NCBI GenBank assembly: GCA_033764075.1
Contig: JANRJH010000024.1
Location: forward strand, 1 to 64,000
Source: M3007 sp033764075
GTDB taxonomy: Bacteria > Bacteroidota > Bacteroidia > Chitinophagales > Saprospiraceae
Length of the DNA stretch: 64,000 bases
Direction: 5' to 3'
The notes under the pieces were generated by a model. It did no database searches and was not told the origin of the DNA. It worked only from the letters and a program-made list of their open reading frames with translations. Both the position numbers and the translations under genes were made by a program. The first letter of the stretch is position 1; the number at the start of each line of letters is the position of its first letter. Shown in pieces: positions 21,683 through 30,123 of the stretch.

Positions 21683-22684
21683 TCACTGCACCAACAAAAT
21701 AGAATTCAAATTCCCCGACCAGTCGTACTCGCTCAGCGGGTTGTGCGGATCGGTGATCCACTGTCCGTCGACGATGAACTTGTAGTAATGTTTCCCGGGG
21801 GTCAGCTCCAGCGCTATGCGCCACCCGGTGTCGGTTCGGGCCATTATTTCCTGGTGGGTGGCCCAGTCGTTGAATGAGCCGGACAGCACGACCCTTTTGG
21901 CTGTTGGATACCCTTCCAGGCTAAAAACAATGGTCTTGGTGAGCAATAAAACGGAGTTCAGGGTGCCGTGTTCGTTGTGCACCCATTTGAGGTTTGCCGG
22001 GTCGTGCATCCATTCGCCGTCGACGATGAATTTGTACTCATAGCGGCCCGGCGGGAGCTCCAACTCCATGGCCCAGCCCTCCCCCATCCGTTCCATTTTC
22101 AGGGCGTGTTCATTCCAGCCGTTGAACGAGCCAGTGAGGATAACCTGCCCGGCGTTGGGGTACCCTTTGAGAAAAAAAACGGCGTTTCCCTTCGACACCG
22201 GTTGCACGTGGTACACATCCAGGTTGTACACATCCTCCCAGATGTCCACCGGAATGATTTTTTGTTCGATCGGCAGCACGTTCGGGTCGAGCATATAACG
22301 CCCGTTGATGAGGAACTTGAATTCCCAGGTGAGCGCGTCGTTGAATTCCGAGATTTTTTTGCGCAGCTGAAAGGTGTACGGGCCGGTTTGCTTCATGCGC
22401 CAGCCTTTTTTCGACCAGTTGTTGAAGGTTCCGGTGACAGCCACCGTGTGTATGTCGAGGTCTTCAAAGTCCATTTTCGACAACGTGCCTTCGTTTTGCG
22501 CCTGGAGGTAGGCGCGCACGTCGAACTCGAACACCACGTCGTTCTCCTGGAAAAAATACGTTTTGTACTTCTGCTGGGCCTGAAGAGGCGAGAGCCCCGA
22601 CACGCCAACAAGGGCGATCAGTACCAGGAAGGCGTACACACGCAAGAGGATGGGCTGATGTGCCTGCATGGATATATATTCCAT
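21683..22684 (-). CDS. Secreted protein with three glycogen-binding (CBM48/AMPK-type) domains
   Basis: This 333-residue exported protein has a signal peptide (FLVLIALVGVSGLSPLQA) and no enzyme domain. Three CBM48-like modules can be read from the repeated GSFNxW...YxYKFIVDGxWxxDP pattern: VAVTGTFNNWSKKGW (near 85), VILTGSFNGWNEHAL (near 185) and VVLSGSFNDWATHQE (near 265), each followed by a FKFLING or YKFIVDG strand. It probably binds alpha-glucan at the cell surface or in the periplasm. It starts 2 nt after the upstream retropepsin stop on the same strand, so the two are cotranslated. The large GH13-GH31 enzyme lies 2.6 kb away on the other strand. Confidence 0.85.
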   Translation of the reverse strand: MEYISMQAHQPILLRVYAFLVLIALVGVSGLSPLQAQQKYKTYFFQENDVVFEFDVRAYLQAQNEGTLSKMDFEDLDIHTVAVTGTFNNWSKKGWRMKQTGPYTFQLRKKISEFNDALTWEFKFLINGRYMLDPNVLPIEQKIIPVDIWEDVYNLDVYHVQPVSKGNAVFFLKGYPNAGQVILTGSFNGWNEHALKMERMGEGWAMELELPPGRYEYKFIVDGEWMHDPANLKWVHNEHGTLNSVLLLTKTIVFSLEGYPTAKRVVLSGSFNDWATHQEIMARTDTGWRIALELTPGKHYYKFIVDGQWITDPHNPLSEYDWSGNLNSILLVQ

Positions 22685-22686
22685 TG

Positions 22687-23673
22687 TTATGGCTTTTGCG
22701 GTTCAAAGAAAAACAATTTCCGCCGTCTGTAGTTGATGAGCACTTTTCGCGGGCGGAGGTACTCGTAACCCAGCACCCCGTCTACACGGGTGCCGAGAAT
22801 GAGGCTCAGGTCGTCGAGACTGGTCAGCAGCGTGCGCATGGTGTCGCATTCGGATTGGTTGATGGTGACGCCCGACAGCGTGCCGGCGAGCACTTCGACC
22901 TTGTTTTCGCCTGCTCCGAGCAGGTTTACGCGTTTGATAATGGTAAACCGGTTGAGCACTTTTTTGGGCACCAACCGATCCAGGAGGTTGATCTCCGCGC
23001 CGGAGTCAAGGTGCATTTTCAGGGTTTTGCCCTCCACCTGTGTTTTGATGAGCACCCCGTGCCGGGCCAGCTCGATGTCCAGGCTATCGATGGGCGGGTC
23101 GGGAAACACCCGGGGGTCGAGCCGGTAACCGTTTTTGTCGAGGCGGGTGAGCACAATGAGCCGGGATCCATAGTCGATCAACACCTCAAAATCCCGGAAT
23201 ACCTCGTAACCGATGATGCCCACCACCGGAATGTTGCGCGCCCGCTCGATGTGGGTGAGGCTGAGCACTTTGGCGGAAACATTTTCGAGGTAAAAATTTT
23301 CCCAGTTCAGCGAATCAACTTTCCGGCTAAACACTTCGTCGTTGCCGCCGGTGACGCCGTACTGCGAGGATCCGGCAACCCGCACCTGTCCTTTGAAATA
23401 ACGGCTGTTGAGCAACAGGCACTCTGCGCCGGTGTCGAAGAAAAACGTGCCCACGGTGGTGTCCACCTTGGCCGTGACCGCCGGCAGGCGCCCCACCCAC
23501 GTGAACGGGATGCGGTAGGTATTGTTGCTGCTGCGCACGGCGTTCGGGAAGGATAAATCGGTCGTGCCGGCCGCTGTTTCGGGCGGCGTCACGGCGCCGG
23601 CGAAGAGCGGCATGCAGAGCCCCGCAAGAACGGCCAGACAGTTGCGAACCATGTTTTCCGGTATGAAGGGCAT
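22687..23673 (-). CDS. Secreted retropepsin-like aspartic protease with two active-site motifs
   Basis: This 328-residue exported protein has a signal peptide (CLAVLAGLCMPLFAGA; Met8 is an alternative start). Two aspartic protease half-sites occur in one chain: FFFDTGAECLLLN near residue 78 and MHLDSGAEINLLD near 220. Each is followed by a hydrophobic GIIGYEVF or GVLGYEYL motif, the flap and hydrophobic-Gly elements of retropepsins. Viral retropepsins supply one motif per subunit, so this could be an internally pseudo-symmetric single-chain enzyme. It is the first gene of a pair with the CBM48 protein. Its substrate is unknown. Confidence 0.82.
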   Translation of the reverse strand: MPFIPENMVRNCLAVLAGLCMPLFAGAVTPPETAAGTTDLSFPNAVRSSNNTYRIPFTWVGRLPAVTAKVDTTVGTFFFDTGAECLLLNSRYFKGQVRVAGSSQYGVTGGNDEVFSRKVDSLNWENFYLENVSAKVLSLTHIERARNIPVVGIIGYEVFRDFEVLIDYGSRLIVLTRLDKNGYRLDPRVFPDPPIDSLDIELARHGVLIKTQVEGKTLKMHLDSGAEINLLDRLVPKKVLNRFTIIKRVNLLGAGENKVEVLAGTLSGVTINQSECDTMRTLLTSLDDLSLILGTRVDGVLGYEYLRPRKVLINYRRRKLFFFEPQKP

Positions 23674-23740
23674 GCTTCTTTTGGGTGTAGGACAACAATA
23701 AGCGCCAGGTGGTTGCGGGATCCTGACAAAGATATGGGCA

Positions 23741-24727
23741 TCACTCCGAAAAATCCGCCAGCAGGCGTCGGTAAGTTTCCGCCTCGTCCGGCAAACGCTC
23801 CTCAGGGTGCTCCAGCCAGGCCAGCAGGCCCACTTTCAGGCGCACATTGGCCCGATATGCTTTGAAATAGCGGAAGATGCTGCGGTCTTCGTCCTTTTCC
23901 ATGCAGTTCCACTGCCTGCAATATGCCTGCATAAAAACGGCGGCCAGGTGCGCATGGCCGCGCGCCTCCAGGTCCATACACAGGAAGGCCAGTTCGTTGA
24001 GCACGTCGATGCGCCGGAAATGTTCGCTGAACTCAATACAGTCGAACACCAGTGGCGGGTCGCCCGCGGGCAGGAAAATGTTGCGTGTGTGCAGGTCGCC
24101 GTGCCCGTCAACCCAAAACCCGCTTTCCGCCCTTTGCCGAAGGCGCACTGTGTGGCGGTCCAAAAACCGGTCGGTGCGCGCTTGTGCCGCCACCAGCTCC
24201 TGCAGCGCGGCTTCGCCCAGGGCGGAGCGGATGGCGTCGGTGAGCCGGAAGAGGTCGTTAAAGTCTGTGCGCATGGCCTCGGCATCGAACAGCGCCTGAT
24301 CGGCGGCCAGCGCATTGGCCTGGTGAAAGGTCGCCAGGATGTGCGCCAGCGCGACCACATCGGTGTCCGACACAGCATCGTCTGCCAGGAGGCGATCCAT
24401 TTGCCGGTGTCCGTCCATGCGTTTCATCCAGACGGCGAAGTCGATGGGCGGGACGTCGCTGAGCCCGATCACGCACCGGCCGGTGGCGTCCCGGGCCACA
24501 GGCACGACCCCGAGGTACAGGTCTGGCGCCAGACGCCGGTTCAGGCGCACCTCCTCTGCGCAGTAGAAACGGCGCAACGCAAGGGTGCTAAAGTCGAGAA
24601 AGGGCCATTTGACCGGCTTTTTGATTTTATACGCGTATTCAGGTGTAAGCAACACCCGGGAGATATGGGTTTCGATCCATTCGATCGGGCCATCCCACCC
24701 ACGTATGTTATACAATTCGGTAGCCAT
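23741..24727 (-). CDS. Aminoglycoside phosphotransferase-like kinase (COG2187 type)
   Basis: This 328-residue protein of the APH-like kinase superfamily shows KIKKPVKWPFLDF near the N-terminus (the usual COG2187 opening), the catalytic loop HGDLHTRNIFL near residue 205, and the following metal-binding VFDCIEFS. In many bacteria this domain is fused to the P-loop kinase encoded by the next gene upstream. Here they are separate genes with a TGATG overlap at 24725-24729. The substrate is unknown and antibiotic resistance should not be assumed. Confidence 0.8.
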   Translation of the reverse strand: MATELYNIRGWDGPIEWIETHISRVLLTPEYAYKIKKPVKWPFLDFSTLALRRFYCAEEVRLNRRLAPDLYLGVVPVARDATGRCVIGLSDVPPIDFAVWMKRMDGHRQMDRLLADDAVSDTDVVALAHILATFHQANALAADQALFDAEAMRTDFNDLFRLTDAIRSALGEAALQELVAAQARTDRFLDRHTVRLRQRAESGFWVDGHGDLHTRNIFLPAGDPPLVFDCIEFSEHFRRIDVLNELAFLCMDLEARGHAHLAAVFMQAYCRQWNCMEKDEDRSIFRYFKAYRANVRLKVGLLAWLEHPEERLPDEAETYRRLLADFSE

Positions 24728-25221
24728 CAGGACATGCCGGCCTCATGGCGCACGGTGGCCACCATTTCTTCCAGGGTCTCCTCGTCGCTCCACACGGTCA
24801 GGTGGGGGTCTTCCAGGGGTTCTTCGGCGTCGCGTATGGCGGTGTACACGTCCACGTCGGCCTCACTGTCGGCGCGGGGCGATTGCAGGCGTTCGAGTAT
24901 CGATTGTTCGCGGGCTTTCACCAGCACCCAGATCAGGCGGGCGCCGGTGGCGTTCGCCAGGCGCCGGAAGGGCTCGCGAATGGAGTCCTTGTAAAAAGTG
25001 CTGTCCACCACCACATCCTGGCCTTCGCGCAGGGCCTCCCGGGTGCGTTCGAGCAGGGCATGGTAAACGGTCTCTTTGTCTTCTGGGCTGTAGCGACCCC
25101 GAAGACCGAGGGCATCGCGTACATTGTCGCTGTTCAGGTGGCGTGCTCCGATGGATTCGGACACCGCGCGGGCCAGGGTAGTTTTTCCGGTGGCGGGCAA
25201 TCCGGCAATGAGGATGAGCAT
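24727..25221 (-). CDS. P-loop AAA family kinase (COG0645 type)
   Basis: This 164-residue ATP-binding protein begins MLILIAGLPATGKTTLA, the Walker A of small-molecule kinases related to gluconate and chloramphenicol kinases. DVVVDSTFYKDS near residue 75 is the Walker B-like strand, and LVKAREQSILERL is the lid. Its stop overlaps the start of the APH-like gene (TGATG), so the two are translated together. They probably form the two halves of a complex that is a single polypeptide elsewhere. The physiological substrate is unknown. Confidence 0.8.
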   Translation of the reverse strand: MLILIAGLPATGKTTLARAVSESIGARHLNSDNVRDALGLRGRYSPEDKETVYHALLERTREALREGQDVVVDSTFYKDSIREPFRRLANATGARLIWVLVKAREQSILERLQSPRADSEADVDVYTAIRDAEEPLEDPHLTVWSDEETLEEMVATVRHEAGMS

Positions 25222-25307
25222 TATCTGTTATGGTTTGATTGAGCCAAAATTACAGTAAATATGGAAATCCCCGTACTTTGCGGCAATTATACACGAAGTC
25301 AACAACC

Positions 25308-28300
25308 ATGAAGCACTTGTACGGACTGTTTTTCAGCCTCTTTTTTGTTTCAAACCTGCTACCGGCCCAGGTTACGCTTTCGCCGGCCAAACCAGGAATC
25401 ACCGAGGAAGTCACGCTCACCTACAACGCCGGTGAAGGCAACAAGGGTTTGTCGGGTCACGACGGTGACGTGTACATCCACACCGGGCTCATCACCGGCA
25501 AAAGCGCCCATTCCGGCGACTGGCAGCATGTGGTAACCGACTGGGGTAAAAATACCGACCGCTGCAAAATGAAACGCACCGGCCAGAATGCGTACCAACT
25601 CACCTTTAAAATTGCCGACTTGTACGGCGTGCCGGCTGAGACCGACGTGAAAGCCCTCGTCTGCGTTTTCCGTTCCGCCGACGGCAGCAAAGTGGGCAAG
25701 GCCGCCGGGGACCAGGACATCCTTTACCCCCTCCAGACGCTGAATTTTCCCACTCGTCAGGTATATACCGAGAGCCGCACACCGGAACCCGAATGGTCGC
25801 GCTATGCTTCCATTTACGAGGTTAACGTCCGGCAGTACACCGAGGCAGGCTCTTTTAACGCTTTTGCCGAACACCTGCCCCGCCTGCGCGACATGGGCGT
25901 GGACATCCTCTGGTTTATGCCCATTCACCCGATCGGCGTCGTCGAACGCAAGGGCCCGCTCGGCTCCTATTACGCCGTAAAGGACTACCGCGGCATCAAC
26001 CCGGAATTTGGCACACTGCAAGACTTTAAGCGTATTGTCGACCGCGCCCACGGGATGGGCATGAAGGTAATCATCGATTGGGTGGCCAACCACACCGCCC
26101 GCGACCACGCCTGGATAGCCGACCACCCCAACTGGTACAACCGCGACTCCACGGGGAAGATTATCGCGCCGTTCGACTGGACCGACGTGGCCGACCTCAA
26201 CTACGACATGTACTACATGCGCAAGGCCATGATCGAAGACATGCGCTTTTGGCTCACCGAAGCCGACATCGACGGATTTCGCTGCGACGTGGCCGGCGAA
26301 GTGGCCGTCGATTTCTGGGAAGACGCCACCCGTGCCCTGCGCGAAACCAAGCCCGACATCTGGATGCTGGCCGAGGACGCATCTCAGCTCTGGCTGCTCA
26401 ACCAGGCGTTCAACGCCAACTACGACTGGGAGTTTCACCACCTGATGAACGCCGTCGCCAAAGGGGAAAAACCGGCCTCCGCCCTTTTTGAGCGACTGGA
26501 AAAAGCCGATCGAACCTTCCCCAGGGGCGCCTATTCGATGCAATTCATCACCAACCACGACGAAAACTCGTGGAACGGCACCGAGTACGAAAGGCTGAAA
26601 GAGGGCGTGAAAGCCTTCTCCGTCCTGTATTTTACCATTCCGGGTATCCCGCTGATCTATTCCGGACAGGAGGCCGCCCTCAACAAACGGCTCAAGTTTT
26701 TTGAGAAAGACCCGATCACCTGGGGCGACAAGCCGCTGGTTCCCTTTTACACCCAACTGAACACGCTCAAAGCCGAAAACCCTGCACTATGGAACGGCAA
26801 GCACGGCGGCCCGGTACGCAAAATCGAGCACGACCAGTCCGCCTTTGTCACCGCGTACAGCCGAAACAAAGACGGCAACAAGGTGATCGTAGTACTGAAC
26901 CTCTCGGGCCAATCCCGCACCGCTGAGCTGCGTATAGCAGAGGATGCCGGCATATACCGCGAGTTCTTTACCGAAAAACAGACCACACTGGCCCCCCGCA
27001 CCAAAATGACCCTGGAGCCCTGGGCGTACAAGGTTTTTGTGTTTGAAAGCGCCTTGCCGGCCGACACCCGCGGATTCCGTTCCATGGAAAAAGACGGCCC
27101 GGGGCTGCGCATCCGCACCACCGACGGGCATCTGCGCATCACACCCCTGACTGAAAACGCCGTGGAGGTGGCGTTCGAACCCGAAGGAGACACGAACCCT
27201 CCCGGTTACGCCGTGGCATCAAATGCCGGTAAAAAAAAAGTCCCTGCCCAAACCACTGAACACGCCGACCGCATCGAATACTCGGCCGGCAACCTGGCCC
27301 TGACCATCCACAAGTCGCCCTTCCGCATTGAATACCGGTATTTGAACCAGCCACTGCTGGCTGAGGAGACCGGTTTTTACGATCGCGGGCACCAGCGCGG
27401 ATTTCGCTTTCGGCTGCCCGACACCACCGAGCAGTTGATGGGCGGCGGAGAGCGCGTGCTGGGCATGAACCGCCGCGGCAATCGGCTGCGCCTGTACAAC
27501 AAACCCAGCTACGGATACGAGACCCGGGCCGACCTGATGTACTACTCCCTTCCGGTGGTGGTCTCATCCAAAAAATACATGCTGGTATTCGACAACGGCG
27601 CCGACGGGTTTCTCGACCTGGGCGCTTCCGAACCCTCGGTGTTGCAAATGGAAGCCAAAGGCGGACGCATGAGCTACATCGTGGTTGCTGCCGACACCTG
27701 GCCCGCGCTGGCGGAAAACTACACGGAGGTGACCGGCCGTCAACCGCTGCCGCCCCGCTGGGCGCTGGGCAACTTCGCCTCCCGCATGGGCTACCACAGC
27801 CAGGCCCAGGTGGAAGACGTAGTGCGTCGCTACCGCCAGGACAGCATCCCGCTGGACGCCGTCGTGCTCGACCTGTTCTGGTTCGGGCCCGACATCAAAG
27901 GGCATCTCGGCAATTTCGACTGGCTGCGCGACTCCTTCCCCCAGCCGGAGCGCATGATGAGCGACCAGGAGAAAAACGGCGTTAAAACCGTGCTCATTAC
28001 CGAACCGTTTGTGCTGGAAAAAACCAAAACATTCGAAGAAACCGTGCAAAAAGGTCTGCTTGGCAAGGACGCCTACGGCAAACCATACCTGTACGATTTC
28101 TACTTCGGCCATACCGGGCTGCTCGACATTTTCAACCCGGACACCCGCGCCTGGTTCTGGAATATTTACAAAAAGCATACCCTGGCCGGTGTGGACGGCT
28201 GGTGGGGCGACCTCGGTGAGCCCGAAGTACACCCCGATGACCTGCTCCACGTGAACGGCCGCGCCGACCACCTGCACAACCTGTACGGACACGTGTGGGC

Positions 28301-29387
28301 CCAAACCGTATTTGAGGGTTACCAAAAGGATTTTCCTGAAAAACGCCCCCTCATCCTCATGCGCTCCGGCTTTGCCGGTTCCCAGCGCTTCGGCATGGTG
28401 CCCTGGTCGGGCGACGTGAACCGCTCCTGGGGTGGCCTTCAGCCACAGGTGGAGATCGCCCTGAGCATGGGCATCCAGGGGCTGGGGTACATGCATTCCG
28501 ATCTGGGCGGTTTTGCCGGCGATTACCACGACAGCGAACTGTACGTCCGCTGGCTTCAATACGGCGTTTTTCAGCCGGTGTTCCGCACCCATGCCCAGGA
28601 AAGCGTGCCGGCCGAACCGGTTTTTTGGGACGAGCCGACCAAAAACCTCGCGCGCCGCGCCATTCAGCTGCGGTATCAGCTCCTGCCCTACGTGTACACC
28701 CTGGCCTGGGAGAACCACGCACGTGGATTACCCATGATGCGGCCCCTGTTTTATGAAAACGATTCCCCCGCCCTGCTGGGCAACACCCGCACCTACCTGT
28801 GGGGCGATGCTTTTCTGGTGGCGCCCGTCACCCAAAAAGGCGCCTTCACCCAGACCGTGGACTTCCCCAAAGGCAGCAACTGGATCGATTTTTACACCGG
28901 GGATGCGTATCCGGGCAACCAAACACGCGACGTGCCCGTAACCCTGGACCACATCCCGGTTTTTGTGCGGGCAGGCGCCTTTGTGCCCATGGCAGACCGC
29001 ATGACGCATACGGGAGAATTCGCCTCGGGAGAAGTGGCCATCCATTACTTTCACCATCCGCTTACCCAAACCGGCTCGGGCAAATGGTACGACGACGACG
29101 GCGCAACACCGGATGCCTATGCGAAAAAACAGTACCGCCTTACAGCCTTCAAGGCCACCCTCGAGGATGGAAAACTGACGTTGCAGCATGAAACGGAGGG
29201 CAAGGGTTACAAAGGAGAGTCGAAACCCAATGGATGGACGTATGCGGTGCACGGGTTGCCGGCAACGCCCCGTACGGTTTATGCCATTGAAAAAAACGGG
29301 AAGTTGCGCCCGGTACAGGGAGAACGGAAGGGAGACGTTCTTTGGGTGCGAATTGAAAAGGGGGATGCGGGTTTGCAGATTAATTGA
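25308..29387 (+). CDS. GH13 alpha-amylase / GH31 alpha-glucosidase fusion enzyme
   Basis: This 1359-residue secreted enzyme has two complete glycoside hydrolase parts. After the signal peptide (LFFSLFFVSNLLPAQ) comes a beta-sandwich starch-type N-domain (residues 25-150). A GH13 barrel follows from about 165 to 520: DWVANHT, GFRCDVAGE with nucleophile Asp near 327, LAEDAS with the acid Glu near 356, and FITNHDEN near 417. From about 620 the chain is GH31: the N-terminal sandwich, then a catalytic barrel with DGWWGDLGEPE (nucleophile Asp near 968) and VPWSGDVNRSW (acid/base Asp near 1035), and a C-terminal DUF5110-like part. It would cut alpha-glucans internally and release glucose. The frame extends back to 25239, but Met 25308 starts the signal. 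Confidence 0.92.
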   Translation: MKHLYGLFFSLFFVSNLLPAQVTLSPAKPGITEEVTLTYNAGEGNKGLSGHDGDVYIHTGLITGKSAHSGDWQHVVTDWGKNTDRCKMKRTGQNAYQLTFKIADLYGVPAETDVKALVCVFRSADGSKVGKAAGDQDILYPLQTLNFPTRQVYTESRTPEPEWSRYASIYEVNVRQYTEAGSFNAFAEHLPRLRDMGVDILWFMPIHPIGVVERKGPLGSYYAVKDYRGINPEFGTLQDFKRIVDRAHGMGMKVIIDWVANHTARDHAWIADHPNWYNRDSTGKIIAPFDWTDVADLNYDMYYMRKAMIEDMRFWLTEADIDGFRCDVAGEVAVDFWEDATRALRETKPDIWMLAEDASQLWLLNQAFNANYDWEFHHLMNAVAKGEKPASALFERLEKADRTFPRGAYSMQFITNHDENSWNGTEYERLKEGVKAFSVLYFTIPGIPLIYSGQEAALNKRLKFFEKDPITWGDKPLVPFYTQLNTLKAENPALWNGKHGGPVRKIEHDQSAFVTAYSRNKDGNKVIVVLNLSGQSRTAELRIAEDAGIYREFFTEKQTTLAPRTKMTLEPWAYKVFVFESALPADTRGFRSMEKDGPGLRIRTTDGHLRITPLTENAVEVAFEPEGDTNPPGYAVASNAGKKKVPAQTTEHADRIEYSAGNLALTIHKSPFRIEYRYLNQPLLAEETGFYDRGHQRGFRFRLPDTTEQLMGGGERVLGMNRRGNRLRLYNKPSYGYETRADLMYYSLPVVVSSKKYMLVFDNGADGFLDLGASEPSVLQMEAKGGRMSYIVVAADTWPALAENYTEVTGRQPLPPRWALGNFASRMGYHSQAQVEDVVRRYRQDSIPLDAVVLDLFWFGPDIKGHLGNFDWLRDSFPQPERMMSDQEKNGVKTVLITEPFVLEKTKTFEETVQKGLLGKDAYGKPYLYDFYFGHTGLLDIFNPDTRAWFWNIYKKHTLAGVDGWWGDLGEPEVHPDDLLHVNGRADHLHNLYGHVWAQTVFEGYQKDFPEKRPLILMRSGFAGSQRFGMVPWSGDVNRSWGGLQPQVEIALSMGIQGLGYMHSDLGGFAGDYHDSELYVRWLQYGVFQPVFRTHAQESVPAEPVFWDEPTKNLARRAIQLRYQLLPYVYTLAWENHARGLPMMRPLFYENDSPALLGNTRTYLWGDAFLVAPVTQKGAFTQTVDFPKGSNWIDFYTGDAYPGNQTRDVPVTLDHIPVFVRAGAFVPMADRMTHTGEFASGEVAIHYFHHPLTQTGSGKWYDDDGATPDAYAKKQYRLTAFKATLEDGKLTLQHETEGKGYKGESKPNGWTYAVHGLPATPRTVYAIEKNGKLRPVQGERKGDVLWVRIEKGDAGLQIN

Positions 29388-29445
29388 CGAAATCAGGGTA
29401 CTATTGGCCCGAAACCGCCATATTTTGGCGAACAAATAACAACCT

Positions 29446-30075
29446 ATGGACTGTATACGGATTTTTCGAATGGTCATCCTTGTACCGGTATGCCTGGTAA
29501 TGGGCAACCGGAGTGTCGTGGCCCAGCAACCCTTCTCGCCAGCACAACAAAAGGTTTATGAACAGTGTCTGAAGGACGCCAATAAAACCTGGATGTTTGA
29601 TTGCGAATGCATTGCCGGACAATATCCGGAGGTTGCCGCAAAATTAAAGGCCAAACAATACGAGCAGCTGCTGGGCGAAGCGAAAATGGGTTGTCAGCGC
29701 GGAAGCACCATGGTGGATCCGTACATGCCTTCCAGCGGCAATTCGCGCGGTGATGCCCACGCCAACAGAAAAGACGCTTGTGCGGTGCTCGAAACACTGA
29801 AAGCCAAAGGCGCCGGGGCGCTTCCGGACCCGCCTGCCGACCAGTTCTGGCTGGCGGTGGCAGATGACGTCACCTGCCGCAGCCGGGAAAAAATTTACCA
29901 ATACGCCCTGAAATCCTGCCCGCACGGGCCACAAATCACCTCACCCAAGGAAACATTCTGCCCTTGTTATGCCGCCGAATACGCCGATGCCTTCATGGAT
30001 CCGAAAAACAAGCCCGATTCAAAGAGCAAAACCCAGGTTGGCAGTGCGGCCATGACCAAATGCAAGAACAGATAA
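29446..30075 (+). CDS. Secreted Cys-rich hypothetical protein
   Basis: This 209-residue exported protein (signal VILVPVCLVMGNRSVVAQ) is not one I recognise. It has about ten cysteines after the signal, in pairs such as FDCECIAG, VTCRSREK, KSCPHG and TFCPCYAAEY, suggesting disulfides or metal binding. The repeated pattern (QKVYEQCLKDAN...CECIAGQY; EKIYQYALKSCP...FCPCYAAEYADAF) points to an internal duplication of about 100 residues. It lies 58 nt after the glucosidase gene on the same strand. No function is proposed. Confidence 0.7.
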   Translation: MDCIRIFRMVILVPVCLVMGNRSVVAQQPFSPAQQKVYEQCLKDANKTWMFDCECIAGQYPEVAAKLKAKQYEQLLGEAKMGCQRGSTMVDPYMPSSGNSRGDAHANRKDACAVLETLKAKGAGALPDPPADQFWLAVADDVTCRSREKIYQYALKSCPHGPQITSPKETFCPCYAAEYADAFMDPKNKPDSKSKTQVGSAAMTKCKNR

Positions 30076-30123
30076 ACGATTGAGCGTTTCCAACATACAT
30101 CATTATTTTATACACCGTTTGGG

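Noticed and set aside
23741..24727. Aminoglycoside resistance gene
   Set aside because: The kinase belongs to the APH fold superfamily, but its opening and its coupling to a P-loop kinase fit the COG2187/COG0645 pair of unknown substrate, not resistance enzymes.
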